64,000 nucleotides of DNA from UBA10649 sp965227045 (lineage in GTDB: Bacteria > Actinomycetota > Actinomycetes > S36-B12). Both the position numbers and the translations under genes were made by a program. Position 1 is the first letter of the stretch. Every line of letters starts with the position of its first letter. Shown here piece by piece: positions 1-8,860 of this stretch. The notes below the pieces were generated by a model. That model worked only from the letters and a program-made list of their open reading frames with translations, had not been told where the DNA came from and did not search any database. The DNA is taken from positions 2,542,001 to 2,606,000 of the forward strand of contig OZ245718.1 in assembly GCA_965227045.1 (NCBI GenBank), written 5' to 3'.

Positions 1-12
1 CACGATTCTCCG

Positions 13-804
13 ATGACCAAATTGGGTGCGTCGGCGCCGACTGTCGGCGCCGAGAAGCTCGATCGCGCCTTGACGGCAGATGATCGTGATCGAACCGCCG
101 AAGCGCACGATGCCTCCGCGGCAGCACGTGATGATCGCGCGGCCCGCCGGGATGACCGCGCTGCGGCTCGAGATGAACGCCTCGGCCGGGTCGACGTTGA
201 GGCCGCGGCCGACCGGGCCGGCGCCAAGCGGGATCGGCGGGGAGCAGCGGGCGATCGGCAGCACGCCGCCGACGACCGGGAAGCGGCGGTCGTCGACCGG
301 GAGCTCTCTGCCGAGCATGAGCGTTCCTTGGTTATCGACGAACTGACCGGCGCTTTCATCAGGGCAGCTGGAACCCGCGAGCTCGAGATTCAGCTGGCGG
401 GCGCGGCCGCCCAAGGCACGTCCTTCGTGCTCGCGTTCATCGACATCGACCACCTCAAGGCCGTCAACGACATCGGTGGGCACGATGCGGGTGACCGCCT
501 GCTGACTCACGTCGCGGGCAGCATTCGATCCGCAGTGCGAGACGCCGACGTGATCGTGCGTTTCGGTGGCGACGAATTTCTCTGCGGTCAGGTCGGCGTG
601 GAACTTCATGAGGCGTCAGTCAAATACGAGGAACTCAACGTCGACCTCGCCTCGCGCGCGGCGGCTTCTGTGTCCGTTGGCGTGGTGCAGGCACAGGCAG
701 GCGAAGACCTCGCCACATTGATCGAGCGAGCCGACGTGGCGATGTACGAAACCAAGCGCCTCGTTGGACCCGACTTCACGCCATCCGCGCATCCCCAGTT
801 CTGA
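13..804 (+). CDS. GGDEF diguanylate cyclase with charged N-terminal repeats
   Basis: Predicted to make cyclic di-GMP from two GTP in the cytoplasm. The C-terminal half (about residues 105-250) is a GGDEF domain; the signature GGDEF is intact at residues 185-189, preceded at the usual spacing by RDAD, which fits the inhibitory RxxD site. The first 100 residues are a low-complexity Ala/Arg/Asp stretch built from AARDDR-like units, probably a long charged helix; such heads are common on actinobacterial GGDEF proteins. No membrane segment or named sensor domain is visible, so the input signal is unknown. ATG start near the window edge; an upstream partner could lie outside. Confidence 0.88.
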   Translation: MTKLGASAPTVGAEKLDRALTADDRDRTAEAHDASAAARDDRAARRDDRAAARDERLGRVDVEAAADRAGAKRDRRGAAGDRQHAADDREAAVVDRELSAEHERSLVIDELTGAFIRAAGTRELEIQLAGAAAQGTSFVLAFIDIDHLKAVNDIGGHDAGDRLLTHVAGSIRSAVRDADVIVRFGGDEFLCGQVGVELHEASVKYEELNVDLASRAAASVSVGVVQAQAGEDLATLIERADVAMYETKRLVGPDFTPSAHPQF

Positions 805-859
805 CTGACGCGCGAGGGCTTCCCCAAACCCTGTATCCAGACAGCGGTACCGTGCCTGC

Positions 860-3046
860 ATGAACACGAAAATGATCGTCTTCCCCGCTGTGGCCGCTTT
901 CGTGTTCGTGCTCGGTGCGCAGGCGCCCGCTTCCGTCGCCGACGACCGCTCCTCCGCGAGCGAGGCAACCCGCACCATCCAGCGAGCGTCGATCGTCCTG
1001 GCAGAGACAGGGGAGGGTCCGTCCGCGGTGGTCGTCGATCCGTTCGGGGGCGTGTACACCGCCGACACGCGGGCCAACACCGTCACGAAGATCACGCCCG
1101 AAGGCGATGCTGCGGTCCTGGGAACCACGGGCAAGGCGCCGACCGCACTCGCACTGGACTCGGCCGGCAACGTCTACACATCCAATAGCGGCGACAACAC
1201 CGTCACCAAGATCACCCCCGCAGGCGTGTCAACGCTGTTCGGCTCGACGGGCAACAAGCCCATGGGAATCAAGGTCGACGTATCCGGGAATGTCTATACG
1301 TCCAACTACCTCGACAGCACCGTCACGAAGATCTCTGCCGCTGGAATCTCCTCTACCTTCGCCGCGACAGGCACGCACCCGCTCGGTCTCACACTGGATC
1401 CGGCTGGCAACGTCTACACAGCCAACGAGGGCTCTGACACGGTCACGAAGATCACCCCAGCCGGTATCCCGTCAACGTTTGGCGCAACCGGAGGCTGGCC
1501 GCAGGCGATCGCGATTGATTCCTCCGGAAGCATCTACACGGCCAACTGGAACTCCGGCAACGTCTCGAGGATCACGTCGAACGGCGCCTCGAGCATCATC
1601 GGCAAGACGGGTCGCCGTCCCATCGGCATCACCCTCGATCCGTACGGCAACGTCTACGTCACGAACGACGGCTCGGACTCCGTTTCCCAGCTCACCCAGG
1701 ACGGTCAGTCTCGGGTAATAGCCAAGGCCGGTCGCCGTCCCATCGGCATCACCTCGGACGCGGCGGGCAATCTCTTCGTGGCCAACTCCCTGTCGAACAC
1801 GGTCTCGCAGATCGTCCCCCGACCCCCGGTCCGACCGCACGTGGTGTCGATCTCAACCGTCACCGTGGCGTCTCCCAGCAATCCGTCCGCGTGGATCATC
1901 CCGTTCTACAACGACGTGTACGCGTCCAAGGCGACCTGCCAGTCAGCCCTGCCCGCTGTCCAAGCTGCGACGCAGGCTGCCCCGGACCCGTCCGTGCAGA
2001 AGGTGGCGTCCACGTCCTGCATGGAGGTGGGCAGCGTCCCCTACTCGTTCGACATCGCTGAGACGGAAATGACGGTTGCCCAATGGGTCGTCTTCCTGAA
2101 CACGGCGGATCCGCTAGGCAGCAATCTCTTCCACCTATGGGACGCACCCGAGAGTTCCACCGTGTGGCCGAAGTTCGGGTCCATCAACCGGAACATGAAG
2201 GCACCGCCCGGCCAGCGCTACTACGTGGCGTCGTCGGCGTGGGCGAACAAGCCCTACAACTCCGCGGACTTCTCCCGTGCGGCACGATTCGTGAACTCGG
2301 TGGAGAACGGGAAGGTGCTCTCGAAGAAGACCTCGTTCGTCACCACGGTCACCGGCGAGCGACTGCAGCTGACCACCTACGAGGTGCGCCTGTCGTCCAA
2401 GACCGAGACGGGCATGTACACCATGAAGCTTCGCGCCCCCACGCGTAACTCCAAGACTGGCTTCATGGTCTCCAGCCAGGACGAGTGGATCAAGGCCGCG
2501 TACTACGACCCGAAGGGTGGCGGAAAGTTCTCCTACTGGGACTACCCCACCAATCCGGGCCAGTACGTGAATTGCCCAGTCGACACGTCGGGCTGCGCGA
2601 CGGGCGAGCAGCCCGTAGCCACCCAACTCGATGCCAATGGCAACGTCACCAACGCGGGAACCCAGCCCCTGGCCACCTTCGAGGCAGTGCCCGGCACTGC
2701 TCCCGACTGGTGCCCGCAGCCGTTCACCGCTGAGCAGTGTGCACAGACTCCGGTGAAGCTGTTCCCCTCGTACGGCGGGAATGTGAGCTCGGTGGGGCAA
2801 GCGCTCACCCGCTCGCCATGGGGAACACTCGACCAGGGCGGCAACGTCGTGGAGATCACCGACACGATCGCTCCGCCGCCGGAGCTCGGTGATCCGAGCA
2901 TCGTGTGGCGTCGTTGGCACGGTGGCGTCGTCACTGCGACGGCGTACCAGATGTGGCTCTCTGCTGTGGGAGTCACGCCGCAGACGATTCCCGGATACTC
3001 CATCAACCCGTTCCGCGGCATCCGGCTCGTCGTCCAGGGTCTGTAG
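860..3046 (+). CDS. Secreted seven-repeat NHL-type propeller fused to an FGE/SUMF1-fold domain
   Basis: Residues 1-27 look like a signal peptide, so the protein is exported. Residues about 45-325 are seven near-identical 40-residue repeats (pattern TG-x2-P-x-GI-x2-D-x2-GNVYT-x-N, then TVTKIT), expected to close into a seven-bladed NHL/SBBP-like propeller; the repeat is also visible as a 120-base period in the DNA. Residues about 335-728 resemble the formylglycine-generating-enzyme fold (MTVAQWV, YNSADFSRAARFVN, GGNVVEIT, FRGIRLV at the end). The cysteine pair expected near the C-terminus of true FGE is not seen, so sulfatase activation is unlikely; ligand binding or another chemistry is possible. 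Stands alone. Confidence 0.8.
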   Translation: MNTKMIVFPAVAAFVFVLGAQAPASVADDRSSASEATRTIQRASIVLAETGEGPSAVVVDPFGGVYTADTRANTVTKITPEGDAAVLGTTGKAPTALALDSAGNVYTSNSGDNTVTKITPAGVSTLFGSTGNKPMGIKVDVSGNVYTSNYLDSTVTKISAAGISSTFAATGTHPLGLTLDPAGNVYTANEGSDTVTKITPAGIPSTFGATGGWPQAIAIDSSGSIYTANWNSGNVSRITSNGASSIIGKTGRRPIGITLDPYGNVYVTNDGSDSVSQLTQDGQSRVIAKAGRRPIGITSDAAGNLFVANSLSNTVSQIVPRPPVRPHVVSISTVTVASPSNPSAWIIPFYNDVYASKATCQSALPAVQAATQAAPDPSVQKVASTSCMEVGSVPYSFDIAETEMTVAQWVVFLNTADPLGSNLFHLWDAPESSTVWPKFGSINRNMKAPPGQRYYVASSAWANKPYNSADFSRAARFVNSVENGKVLSKKTSFVTTVTGERLQLTTYEVRLSSKTETGMYTMKLRAPTRNSKTGFMVSSQDEWIKAAYYDPKGGGKFSYWDYPTNPGQYVNCPVDTSGCATGEQPVATQLDANGNVTNAGTQPLATFEAVPGTAPDWCPQPFTAEQCAQTPVKLFPSYGGNVSSVGQALTRSPWGTLDQGGNVVEITDTIAPPPELGDPSIVWRRWHGGVVTATAYQMWLSAVGVTPQTIPGYSINPFRGIRLVVQGL

Positions 3047-3049
3047 GGC

Positions 3050-3631
3050 TCAGGCCGACCTAACGGCCGCTCGCCGAAGGATTGTCAACGTCGTGACGTT
3101 CTCGGGGTCGTTCGACTGGGATGTGACGATTCGGAGATCGAGCGGAGCTCCCTCGGGAAACAGGCGTCTGCCCGCGCCAACGACGAGAGGGAACGTGACG
3201 AGGCGATACTCGTCGACGAGGTCCGCCGCTATGAGCTCGTGCATCAGGCCCGTACTGCCGATGACCATGACGTCGCGTCGTTCGCGCTCGGCGACAACCC
3301 ACTCAAGCGCGTCACCAACGATGGCCTCGGAGTTCGACCATGCTGCGGCGTGGATTCCCGATCGCGTCGCCACGCGCTTCGGGATCTCGTTCATACGCGT
3401 TGCGAAGTCACCCTCCCGAGTTGGCCATAGTCGCGAGAAGTGCTCCCACGTGGCGCGGCCGTACAACTGGCAGCCGGTCGTGAGTCGATCCCCAAGACGG
3501 AACTTGTCGTCTGCGACCGGACCCATGCCGTAGCGGAACGCCCAGCCTCCAAACGACTCGCCCCAGCGGCCGTCGGGGTCAGAGACCACGCCATCCAGCG
3601 TGACGAACTGCGTAACAATGACGTCGCCCAT
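3050..3631 (-). CDS. Dihydrofolate reductase-like (RibD_C) family protein
   Basis: NAD(P)H-dependent reductase fold of the RibD C-terminal/DHFR-like family, usually annotated only as dihydrofolate reductase family; the substrate is not predictable. Evidence: N-terminal VIVTQFVTLDGVVSDP strand, LYGRATWEHFSRLWP, and the C-terminal VIGSTGLMHELIAADLVDEY block followed by PLVVGAGRRLFPEG. I start at the ATG at 3631 because AGGTGGGGAG sits just upstream of it; an in-frame GTG lies five codons earlier, inside that ribosome site. It is divergent from the ECF sigma gene, an arrangement in which such reductases can be sigma targets (inference). Confidence 0.85.
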   Translation of the reverse strand: MGDVIVTQFVTLDGVVSDPDGRWGESFGGWAFRYGMGPVADDKFRLGDRLTTGCQLYGRATWEHFSRLWPTREGDFATRMNEIPKRVATRSGIHAAAWSNSEAIVGDALEWVVAERERRDVMVIGSTGLMHELIAADLVDEYRLVTFPLVVGAGRRLFPEGAPLDLRIVTSQSNDPENVTTLTILRRAAVRSA

Positions 3632-3758
3632 TGTGTTGCTCCCCACCTATGGAGACGACCCATGCGGTCGTCGTTCACCAGTACTTACTCGTGCGCGTCG
3701 CCAAACTCATCGGTGACGAAGACAAATTCTTTCCTCGATGGAGCCGTAGGCTCGACGG

Positions 3759-4754
3759 GTGCTTGAGGTCAGCGGACGAGAGGAGTCCACCGCCACCGAG
3801 CCGCAACTCGAGAAGTATCGCGGCGAACTACTCGCCCATTGCTATCGGATGCTCGGCTCGTACGACGAAGCCGAGGACGCCGTGCAAGAGACACTGCTGC
3901 GTGCCTGGCGTGCAGCGGCCGGGTACGACCCGGGGCGCTCCGCTTTACGAACGTGGCTGTATCGCATCGCCACCAATACATGTCTGACTGCGCTTGACCG
4001 TCGCCGGCGTCGACCCTTGCCCAGTGGTCTCGGCCCTGCCGGAGCTGATCCCATGGCGTCGCTCGCTCCCGACCTCGACATGCCTTGGCTCCAGCCCTTC
4101 CCGGACGCCGTGATGGGCACACCTGAGGACCTCGCTCTCCAGCGCGCGGGGCTGCGGCTTGCCTTCGTCGCGGTGCTGCAGATCCTGCCGCCGCGCCAGC
4201 GGGCGGTGCTGGTGCTCCGCGAGGTGCTGCAGTTGTCGGCCTCCGAGGTCGCGGAAATCCTGGAAATCACCGTCGCTGCCGTCAACAGCTGCCTCCAACG
4301 CGCACGCTCCACTGTGCGTTCTGCGGGGCCGGCTCTCGAGCAACTGCGCGAGCCGACCGATCCCGCGCACAGGGCAGTTGTCGAGAAGTACCTGCTGGCG
4401 TTCGAAGCCGCGGATGTCGCGCGCCTGACCCGCCTGCTCGCCGACGATGTTGCGCTCGAGATGCCTCCAGTCAACCTCTGGCTATCCGGCCGAGAGAACT
4501 ATCGGCAGTTCATCGATCGCGTGTTCTCCATGCGGGGAGAGGGTTGGCGGATGGTGCCTGTACAGGCGAACGGTGCCACGGCGCTGGCAGCATTCGCACC
4601 CGACCCGGAGTCACCGAGTGGCGTCCGACCGCATTCGCTCCAGATCTTCGAAGTAAGCCGGGGGCGCATCCAGCGCTGCGTCAGCTTCATCGATCCGGCC
4701 ACTGCAGAGCGGTTTGCGCAGATTACGGACGGGTCTCGTCCGATCGCGGGGTAG
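3759..4754 (+). CDS. ECF RNA polymerase sigma factor with SnoaL-like C-terminal domain
   Basis: Extracytoplasmic-function sigma factor of the SigG/SigJ type, about 331 residues, longer than plain ECFs because of its tail. Sigma region 2 is visible around LAHCYRMLGSYDEAEDAVQE, region 4 around LPPRQRAVLVLREVLQ and its helix-turn-helix, and from about residue 205 a SnoaL/NTF2-like domain (VEKYLLAFEAADVARLTRLL). In this type the fused domain is thought to replace a separate anti-sigma factor, and none is encoded next door. GTG start at 3759; no better start keeps region 2. Divergent from the RibD_C reductase gene with about 127 bases between starts. Confidence 0.88.
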   Translation: MLEVSGREESTATEPQLEKYRGELLAHCYRMLGSYDEAEDAVQETLLRAWRAAAGYDPGRSALRTWLYRIATNTCLTALDRRRRRPLPSGLGPAGADPMASLAPDLDMPWLQPFPDAVMGTPEDLALQRAGLRLAFVAVLQILPPRQRAVLVLREVLQLSASEVAEILEITVAAVNSCLQRARSTVRSAGPALEQLREPTDPAHRAVVEKYLLAFEAADVARLTRLLADDVALEMPPVNLWLSGRENYRQFIDRVFSMRGEGWRMVPVQANGATALAAFAPDPESPSGVRPHSLQIFEVSRGRIQRCVSFIDPATAERFAQITDGSRPIAG

Positions 4755-4783
4755 GCACTTCGTAAGCACATGCGGGGAAGTGT

Positions 4784-6574
4784 CTAGGGCACCTCGTTGA
4801 TTCGATCGGTGGCAGGCGACGCCACGGGCTTGAAGGTGTTGAGGTAGTTCGTCAGGGAGAGCAGATCGTTTCCGCCCGCGAGACGCTTAGACACTGGCAC
4901 CTGGGTGAAGGCGGTGAAGTTGTCGCCGCCGTCGGCGAGGAAGTTGTTCGTCGTCACCTGGTAGGTGGCCGCGGGATCCAGCGCCTTGCCGTTGAGTTTC
5001 ACGTCGGTGATGTTCACGGCCGTGCAGTTCCCGCCCGTGATCGTCCGCGACTGGGTGTAGGTGAACCCGCTCGAGGAACTCAGGGAAAGGAACGGCCGAG
5101 ATGAGCCGGCAGGCTGGCACTGCTGCCGCAGGACGGCAATGATCTGCTCGCCGGTCATCGGGATTGTCACCAGAGTGTTGCCGAACGGCTGCACGGCGAA
5201 CGCCTCGCTATAAGTCACGACGCCGTTGCCCTCCGTGCCGGACTGGTTGAAGCGCAGGTCGGCACGCAGCCCACCCGGGTTCATGAACGCGAGTTCCGCA
5301 CCGTTGAACGACGTCGCCCACGCCTGCGCGTCCGCGACCAAGTTGCCGAGCGGCGACTCGACACCGCGATCATTTCCGGGCGGCGTGCCACCGCGGAGGA
5401 TGTCGGCGCTGATCGCACCGACAGGAGTGTTGCCGGCGGCCGCGAACAGCGGGGTCCACTTGTTGATCACCGCGGTGAGCGCCGGGTCGGGCGTCAGCGC
5501 AGACTGGATCACCGCGTGGTTCGTCGCCTTGCTGAGTGCGCGCCGCACATCGCCGGTGCGCTTGTCGATAACGAGGTTCACCTCGCTGACGACTCGGCCG
5601 TTCGAGTACGCACTGGTCACGATCCGGCGACTGCCGTCGGGGCCACCGAGTCGGCAGTTGTAGGGCTGATGTGTGTGGCCGGTGATGACCGCGTCGATCT
5701 CGGCGTCGAGGCCCCGGTTGATCTCGACGATGGGACCGCTGATTCGCGCGCACCCGTTGATGTCGCTTGGTGCTGGATCCTGCGTCGCGCCTTCGTGGAG
5801 CAGCACGACGATCGTCTCAACACCCTGCTTCTTCAGCACGGGAACGAGCCGGTTGGCGGTGCGCACCTCGTCAAGGAAGCTGTAGCCCGCGATTCCGGAG
5901 GCAGCCACGAGTGTGTTCGTGGCCTCCAAGGTCATGCCGATGAAGCCGACCTTGACGCCGTCGACCTCGGTGACCCAATACGGCGGGAGGGCGGTCTTGC
6001 CGGTCGCGGTATTGATGACATTCGCGGCAAGCCACTTGAAGTTGGCTCCTGCGTACGGCTGGCTCGGGAAGTAGCAGCCGTCGACAGGATGACAACCGCC
6101 TTTCTGCATGCGCATGAGCTCGGTCACGCCCTCGTCGAACTCGTGGTTGCCCACGCTGGAGACGTTGAGCTTCATCGCGTTAAGAGATTCGACCGACGGC
6201 TCGTCGTGGAACAAGCCGGAGAGAGCGGGGGAGCCGCCGATGAGATCGCCAGCGGCAACGGTGAGGCTGTGCTTGCGTCCCGCGCGGAGCTGACTGAGTT
6301 TGGCGGCGAGGAACTCCGAACCACCGGCTGCCTGATTGTCGACGGTGCCGGGCGTCGTCCTGTCAAGACTGCCGTGGTAGTCGTTGATCGCCAGCAACTG
6401 CAGGCGGACCAAGCCGGTTTGCTTGGCCGAGTCGCCGACCTGCGGTGCTGCCAGGTCGCTTGCGGCCGCCGCCGACAACCCCAGTGTCAGGCCCGCCAGC
6501 AGCATCGCTGCTGTGGCACTCACGGCCGCTACTCGCCGGATGAGTCGGGACGGTGTCGCTTCGCCTCTGGTCAT
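4784..6574 (-). CDS. Secreted 5'-nucleotidase / UDP-sugar hydrolase family protein
   Basis: Metallophosphoesterase of the UshA/5'-nucleotidase family that removes phosphate from extracellular nucleotides for salvage. Starts at ATG 6574 with GGGGAG six bases upstream. Signal peptide at residues 1-38 including an Arg pair. The two-metal catalytic domain shows INDYHGSLD, GDLIGGSP, GNHEFDEG and GHTHQPYN, and the C-terminal substrate-binding domain shows NLVADAQ and YSEAFAVQPFGN. Full length at 596 residues. A possible GGGTAC promoter lies about 130 bases upstream. No surface anchor is seen at the C-terminus, so it is probably released. Confidence 0.92.
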   Translation of the reverse strand: MTRGEATPSRLIRRVAAVSATAAMLLAGLTLGLSAAAASDLAAPQVGDSAKQTGLVRLQLLAINDYHGSLDRTTPGTVDNQAAGGSEFLAAKLSQLRAGRKHSLTVAAGDLIGGSPALSGLFHDEPSVESLNAMKLNVSSVGNHEFDEGVTELMRMQKGGCHPVDGCYFPSQPYAGANFKWLAANVINTATGKTALPPYWVTEVDGVKVGFIGMTLEATNTLVAASGIAGYSFLDEVRTANRLVPVLKKQGVETIVVLLHEGATQDPAPSDINGCARISGPIVEINRGLDAEIDAVITGHTHQPYNCRLGGPDGSRRIVTSAYSNGRVVSEVNLVIDKRTGDVRRALSKATNHAVIQSALTPDPALTAVINKWTPLFAAAGNTPVGAISADILRGGTPPGNDRGVESPLGNLVADAQAWATSFNGAELAFMNPGGLRADLRFNQSGTEGNGVVTYSEAFAVQPFGNTLVTIPMTGEQIIAVLRQQCQPAGSSRPFLSLSSSSGFTYTQSRTITGGNCTAVNITDVKLNGKALDPAATYQVTTNNFLADGGDNFTAFTQVPVSKRLAGGNDLLSLTNYLNTFKPVASPATDRINEVP

Positions 6575-6701
6575 CTGTACTCCCCTGTGAGGTCTCACGT
6601 TTCAGGCTCTTCATCCGCATGACATTGCGCGCCTGGGTTGGCTCGGTCGATCAAGCGTCACCAGATGTTCGTCTGCGCTCGCAGATCACATGTCCCCACA
6701 T

Positions 6702-6727
6702 GTACCCCTTCGCCCCTTCAGTTAGTC
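6702..6727 (-). promoter_or_regulatory. Possible SigB/SigF-type promoter upstream of the 5'-nucleotidase gene
   Basis: On the minus strand GACT, 16 bases, then GGGTAC. Fits the GNNT-N16-GGGTAC pattern seen repeatedly near 35-48 kb, but here it is isolated and about 130 bases from the start codon, so chance is possible. Confidence 0.35.
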
Positions 6728-6781
6728 ATCACCCCTTGGTCACCGGTGCTGGTGCACGCGGCGACAACGGCGCGGGCGGAC

Positions 6782-7015
6782 CTAAGTCACTGCCGCGTCA
6801 GCTTTCTGCGGGGATCCGATCCGCTTGAGGCGATTGCCGGGGATCCACATCGTTCCTTCGGCCCCGGTGTTGACGCATGCTTCCCACGCTCCGCACGCTT
6901 CGTCGATCCACCGCCATTCGAGCATCAGCCCGAAGTTCCACATCGTGGGACGCACTGTGTCCCGCACAAGCACCTTGACGGGTTGCTTAGGACGCATGAC
7001 TCCGCTGTTCGGCAT
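6782..7015 (-). CDS. Small WRW-motif protein, copy 1
   Basis: Intact 77-residue protein of a small family with five copies in this window. Features: an N-terminal RPKQPVKVLVRD strand, then W-x2-GLMLEWRWIDE, a GAWEACV turn, and WIPGNRLKRIG at the end. The regular Trp and Gly spacing and beta-strand pattern suggest a small barrel; no catalytic residues are apparent and I do not recognise a named family. GAGGAGG precedes the ATG. Just upstream on the same strand is a second, truncated copy with a matching leader, so this locus was duplicated. Confidence 0.7.
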   Translation of the reverse strand: MPNSGVMRPKQPVKVLVRDTVRPTMWNFGLMLEWRWIDEACGAWEACVNTGAEGTMWIPGNRLKRIGSPQKADAAVT

Positions 7016-7500
7016 TGCAGCCTCCTCGACCCTGTGGACCTGAGGTCGACGCCACCGTAGAAATTGGAATCGGTTCGACGCAAGGGCGGACTATGGGGCT
7101 TGGCCATGTAGTAGCCACCGCGTGCGTATCCCAGCGGCGACGGGTACGGCTGGTCCGGAGGTGCTGATGCCCAACGTGACGGCAGTCGCCCACATTCGGC
7201 GACGTTCCCCGAACAGACCGTCGTCCCGATTGTCGGGTACGCGTTTCTCGTTGTGATTGCGTTCACTGCGTTCTGGGACGTACGTCAGACAAGGCGGGGG
7301 CGCCATTTCGATGGGACCCGCCGATAGTGGGGAGTTGTCGACTTCTTCATCTTCCCGCTTCACGGCCGGACCGTGTCTCGCACCAGCACCCGCACGGGTT
7401 CCTTCGGTCGCATGCCACCACTGTTCGACATTGCACCCTCCTTGACCGTGTGGACGTGAGGACGGCGTAACCGTCGGAACTCGAGCCGTTCGGCGCAAGA
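6960..7500. repeat. Local duplication of the WRW gene 5' end and leader
   Basis: Bases about 6960-7085 and 7372-7498 are diverged copies in the same orientation: both hold the start of a WRW gene, a GGAGG ribosome site and a shared leader ending in a run like TTCGRCGCAAG. The 344 bases between the intact gene and the truncated copy (7016-7359) hold no convincing gene; a minus-strand stretch rich in Pro, Gly and Tyr may be a relic. Confidence 0.6.
7360..7431 (-). pseudogene. Truncated WRW-motif gene, copy 2
   Basis: Encodes only 23 residues, from a start matching copy 1 through RPKEPVRVLVRDTVRP, then TGA exactly where copy 1 continues into its Trp-rich core. The ribosome site AAGGAGG is intact. 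The downstream core is absent, so this is a 5' fragment left after duplication and deletion, not a functional copy. Confidence 0.7.
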
Positions 7501-7588
7501 CGTCGAGCCGGCGAATGTCCACGAAGTAGCCAGCAATGACGCCAACCCCGCACCTAGCCTTCGGGCCGGGTGCGGGGGGCACTGGTGT

Positions 7589-8133
7589 TTACAGCCCGAT
7601 GATGACCTGAGCCCTGCCGGCTTCGTCACCCTCCCCGCCCTTACAGAAGTGGGTGCCCCATCCCACGCACTGGGCCTCGATCTTGAACAGTGAGGTGGGG
7701 CCACCGACTTCGACGTAGAGGTGCCCGCCGTAGGTGGAGCCGTTAGGCCGGGTGACGGTGACGATCCACGTGCCATAGGACTTCTCGAATAAGGGCATTG
7801 AAGAGATTGGCATCGGAGAAGTCCGCGTTAGCAAGATTCGCGCCCCTAAGGTCCGCCTTAACGAGGTTTGCGCCGGCACAGTTCGGTGCGCACTTCGGGG
7901 TGCCGTGAAGTTCGACATTGTCCTGGCCCGCCCCACCGACGACGGTGTCCTCGCCGGTGTCCTCGCCCTTCACCGTGTCGCCATACAAGGTGAGTGGGGA
8001 TCAGTCCTGTGCGCTGCGTTGTGACGCCGTGGACCTGCACGCCTGGAGGCGGCGGTGCGGGCTGCCAGTCGACGCCTGTCCAGACGTGGCCGTTGACGAC
8101 GTCGCCGACTCTGTACTGCGGTTGCTCGGTCAT
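7589..8133 (-). pseudogene. Broken gene with pentapeptide-repeat segment in three frames
   Basis: Three coherent peptide segments follow one another in different minus-strand frames. The first begins at 8133 with a hydrophilic head containing GHVWTGVDWQPAPPPP. The second, about 7980-7800, carries pentapeptide repeats (ANLVK ADLRG ANLAN ADFSD ANLFN). The third, about 7797-7589, reads GTWIVTVTRPNGSTYGGHLY and ends at TAA 7589. No single frame joins them and a stop lies between the first two, so I read this as one or two decayed genes. Separate tiny genes cannot be excluded. Confidence 0.4.
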
Positions 8134-8155
8134 CGATCCTTCAGTTCGCGCGTGT

Positions 8156-8527
8156 TCAGAGAATGAAGTGGGCGAGCCACCGGGAAAGACCGACGATGTT
8201 GTAGCCCGCCTCGAACTCGAACCGCGCCTTACCCAGGCCAGAGAACCAGAGCTCGAGTTCGCAGTCGCGGTCGAATCCGCCGGCGGTCTCGACGGCGAAC
8301 GCCTGCACCTTGCTGTAGGGCAGCGACGTGAAGTCGGTCTTCTTACCGGTGAGTCCTTGGACGTTCATAGCGATGATGCGTTTGCCGGTGAAGCAGACCA
8401 TGTCGCGCGTGCCTCGGAACGCAATCTGGACGGTCTCGCCGTCGAGCAGTAGAGCCTGGACGCTGGCTTGGGCTTGGGCAGCGTCGACGTGCTTCAGCTT
8501 GACGTAGGCCGGGTTCTGGAAGTCCAC
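8156..8527 (-). CDS. Bacterial PH-domain protein (bPH_1/YvbH-like)
   Basis: 123-residue single-domain protein of the bacterial pleckstrin-homology (PF08000-like) family; function unknown, probably a small cytoplasmic beta-sandwich scaffold. Diagnostic stretches are GETVQIAFRGTRDMVCFTGK, RIIAMNVQGLTGKKTDFTSL, then LPYSKVQAFAVETAG with D-x-ELELWFSG following. Length matches the family. It lies downstream of the Glu-Asp-Phe tRNA cluster on the same strand. Confidence 0.85.
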   Translation of the reverse strand: MDFQNPAYVKLKHVDAAQAQASVQALLLDGETVQIAFRGTRDMVCFTGKRIIAMNVQGLTGKKTDFTSLPYSKVQAFAVETAGGFDRDCELELWFSGLGKARFEFEAGYNIVGLSRWLAHFIL

Positions 8528-8670
8528 GCCGCTTATCCTCGCAGGATCGCCGGCCTGTTCGGCCAGATCGCGCCTTGGCTACCTTTTCGGCTACCCCGCC
8601 CGCTGGACGAGCGTCCGAGATTGCAGGGTGGAACCGTGGAATCCCTCACGAAATGGGGGAGGATTGGTGG

Positions 8671-8744
8671 TGGCCAGGGGCGGGGTCGAACCGCCGACCT
8701 TCCGATTTTCAGTCGGACGCTCGTACCAACTGAGCTACCTGGCC
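8671..8744 (-). tRNA. tRNA-Phe (GAA)
   Basis: 74-base cloverleaf on the minus strand: acceptor GGCCAGG pairs with CCTGGCC, anticodon stem TCCGA/TCGGA with loop CTGAAAA (anticodon GAA), T-loop GGTTCGACC. CCA is encoded immediately after the discriminator A. Third gene of the Glu-Asp-Phe cluster. Confidence 0.96.
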
Positions 8745-8773
8745 GAGAACCGGAACCGAAGCTCCGGGTGTGG

Positions 8774-8847
8774 CGACCCCGACCGGGCTCGAACCGGCGA
8801 CCTCCGCCGTGACAGGGCGGCGCGCTAACCAACTGCGCTACGGGGCC
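8774..8847 (-). tRNA. tRNA-Asp (GUC)
   Basis: 74 bases on the minus strand; acceptor GGCCCCG with CGGGGTC, anticodon stem CCGCC/GGCGG and loop CTGTCAC (anticodon GTC). Discriminator G followed by an encoded CCA. Lies between tRNA-Glu and tRNA-Phe. Confidence 0.96.
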
Positions 8848-8860
8848 TCGTGATGAGGCG

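Noticed and set aside
3759..4754. The ECF sigma factor as the regulator of the GGGTA promoters
   Set aside because: ECF sigmas of this type do not use GGGTA -10 elements, and the pattern matches SigB/SigF, whose gene is not in the window.
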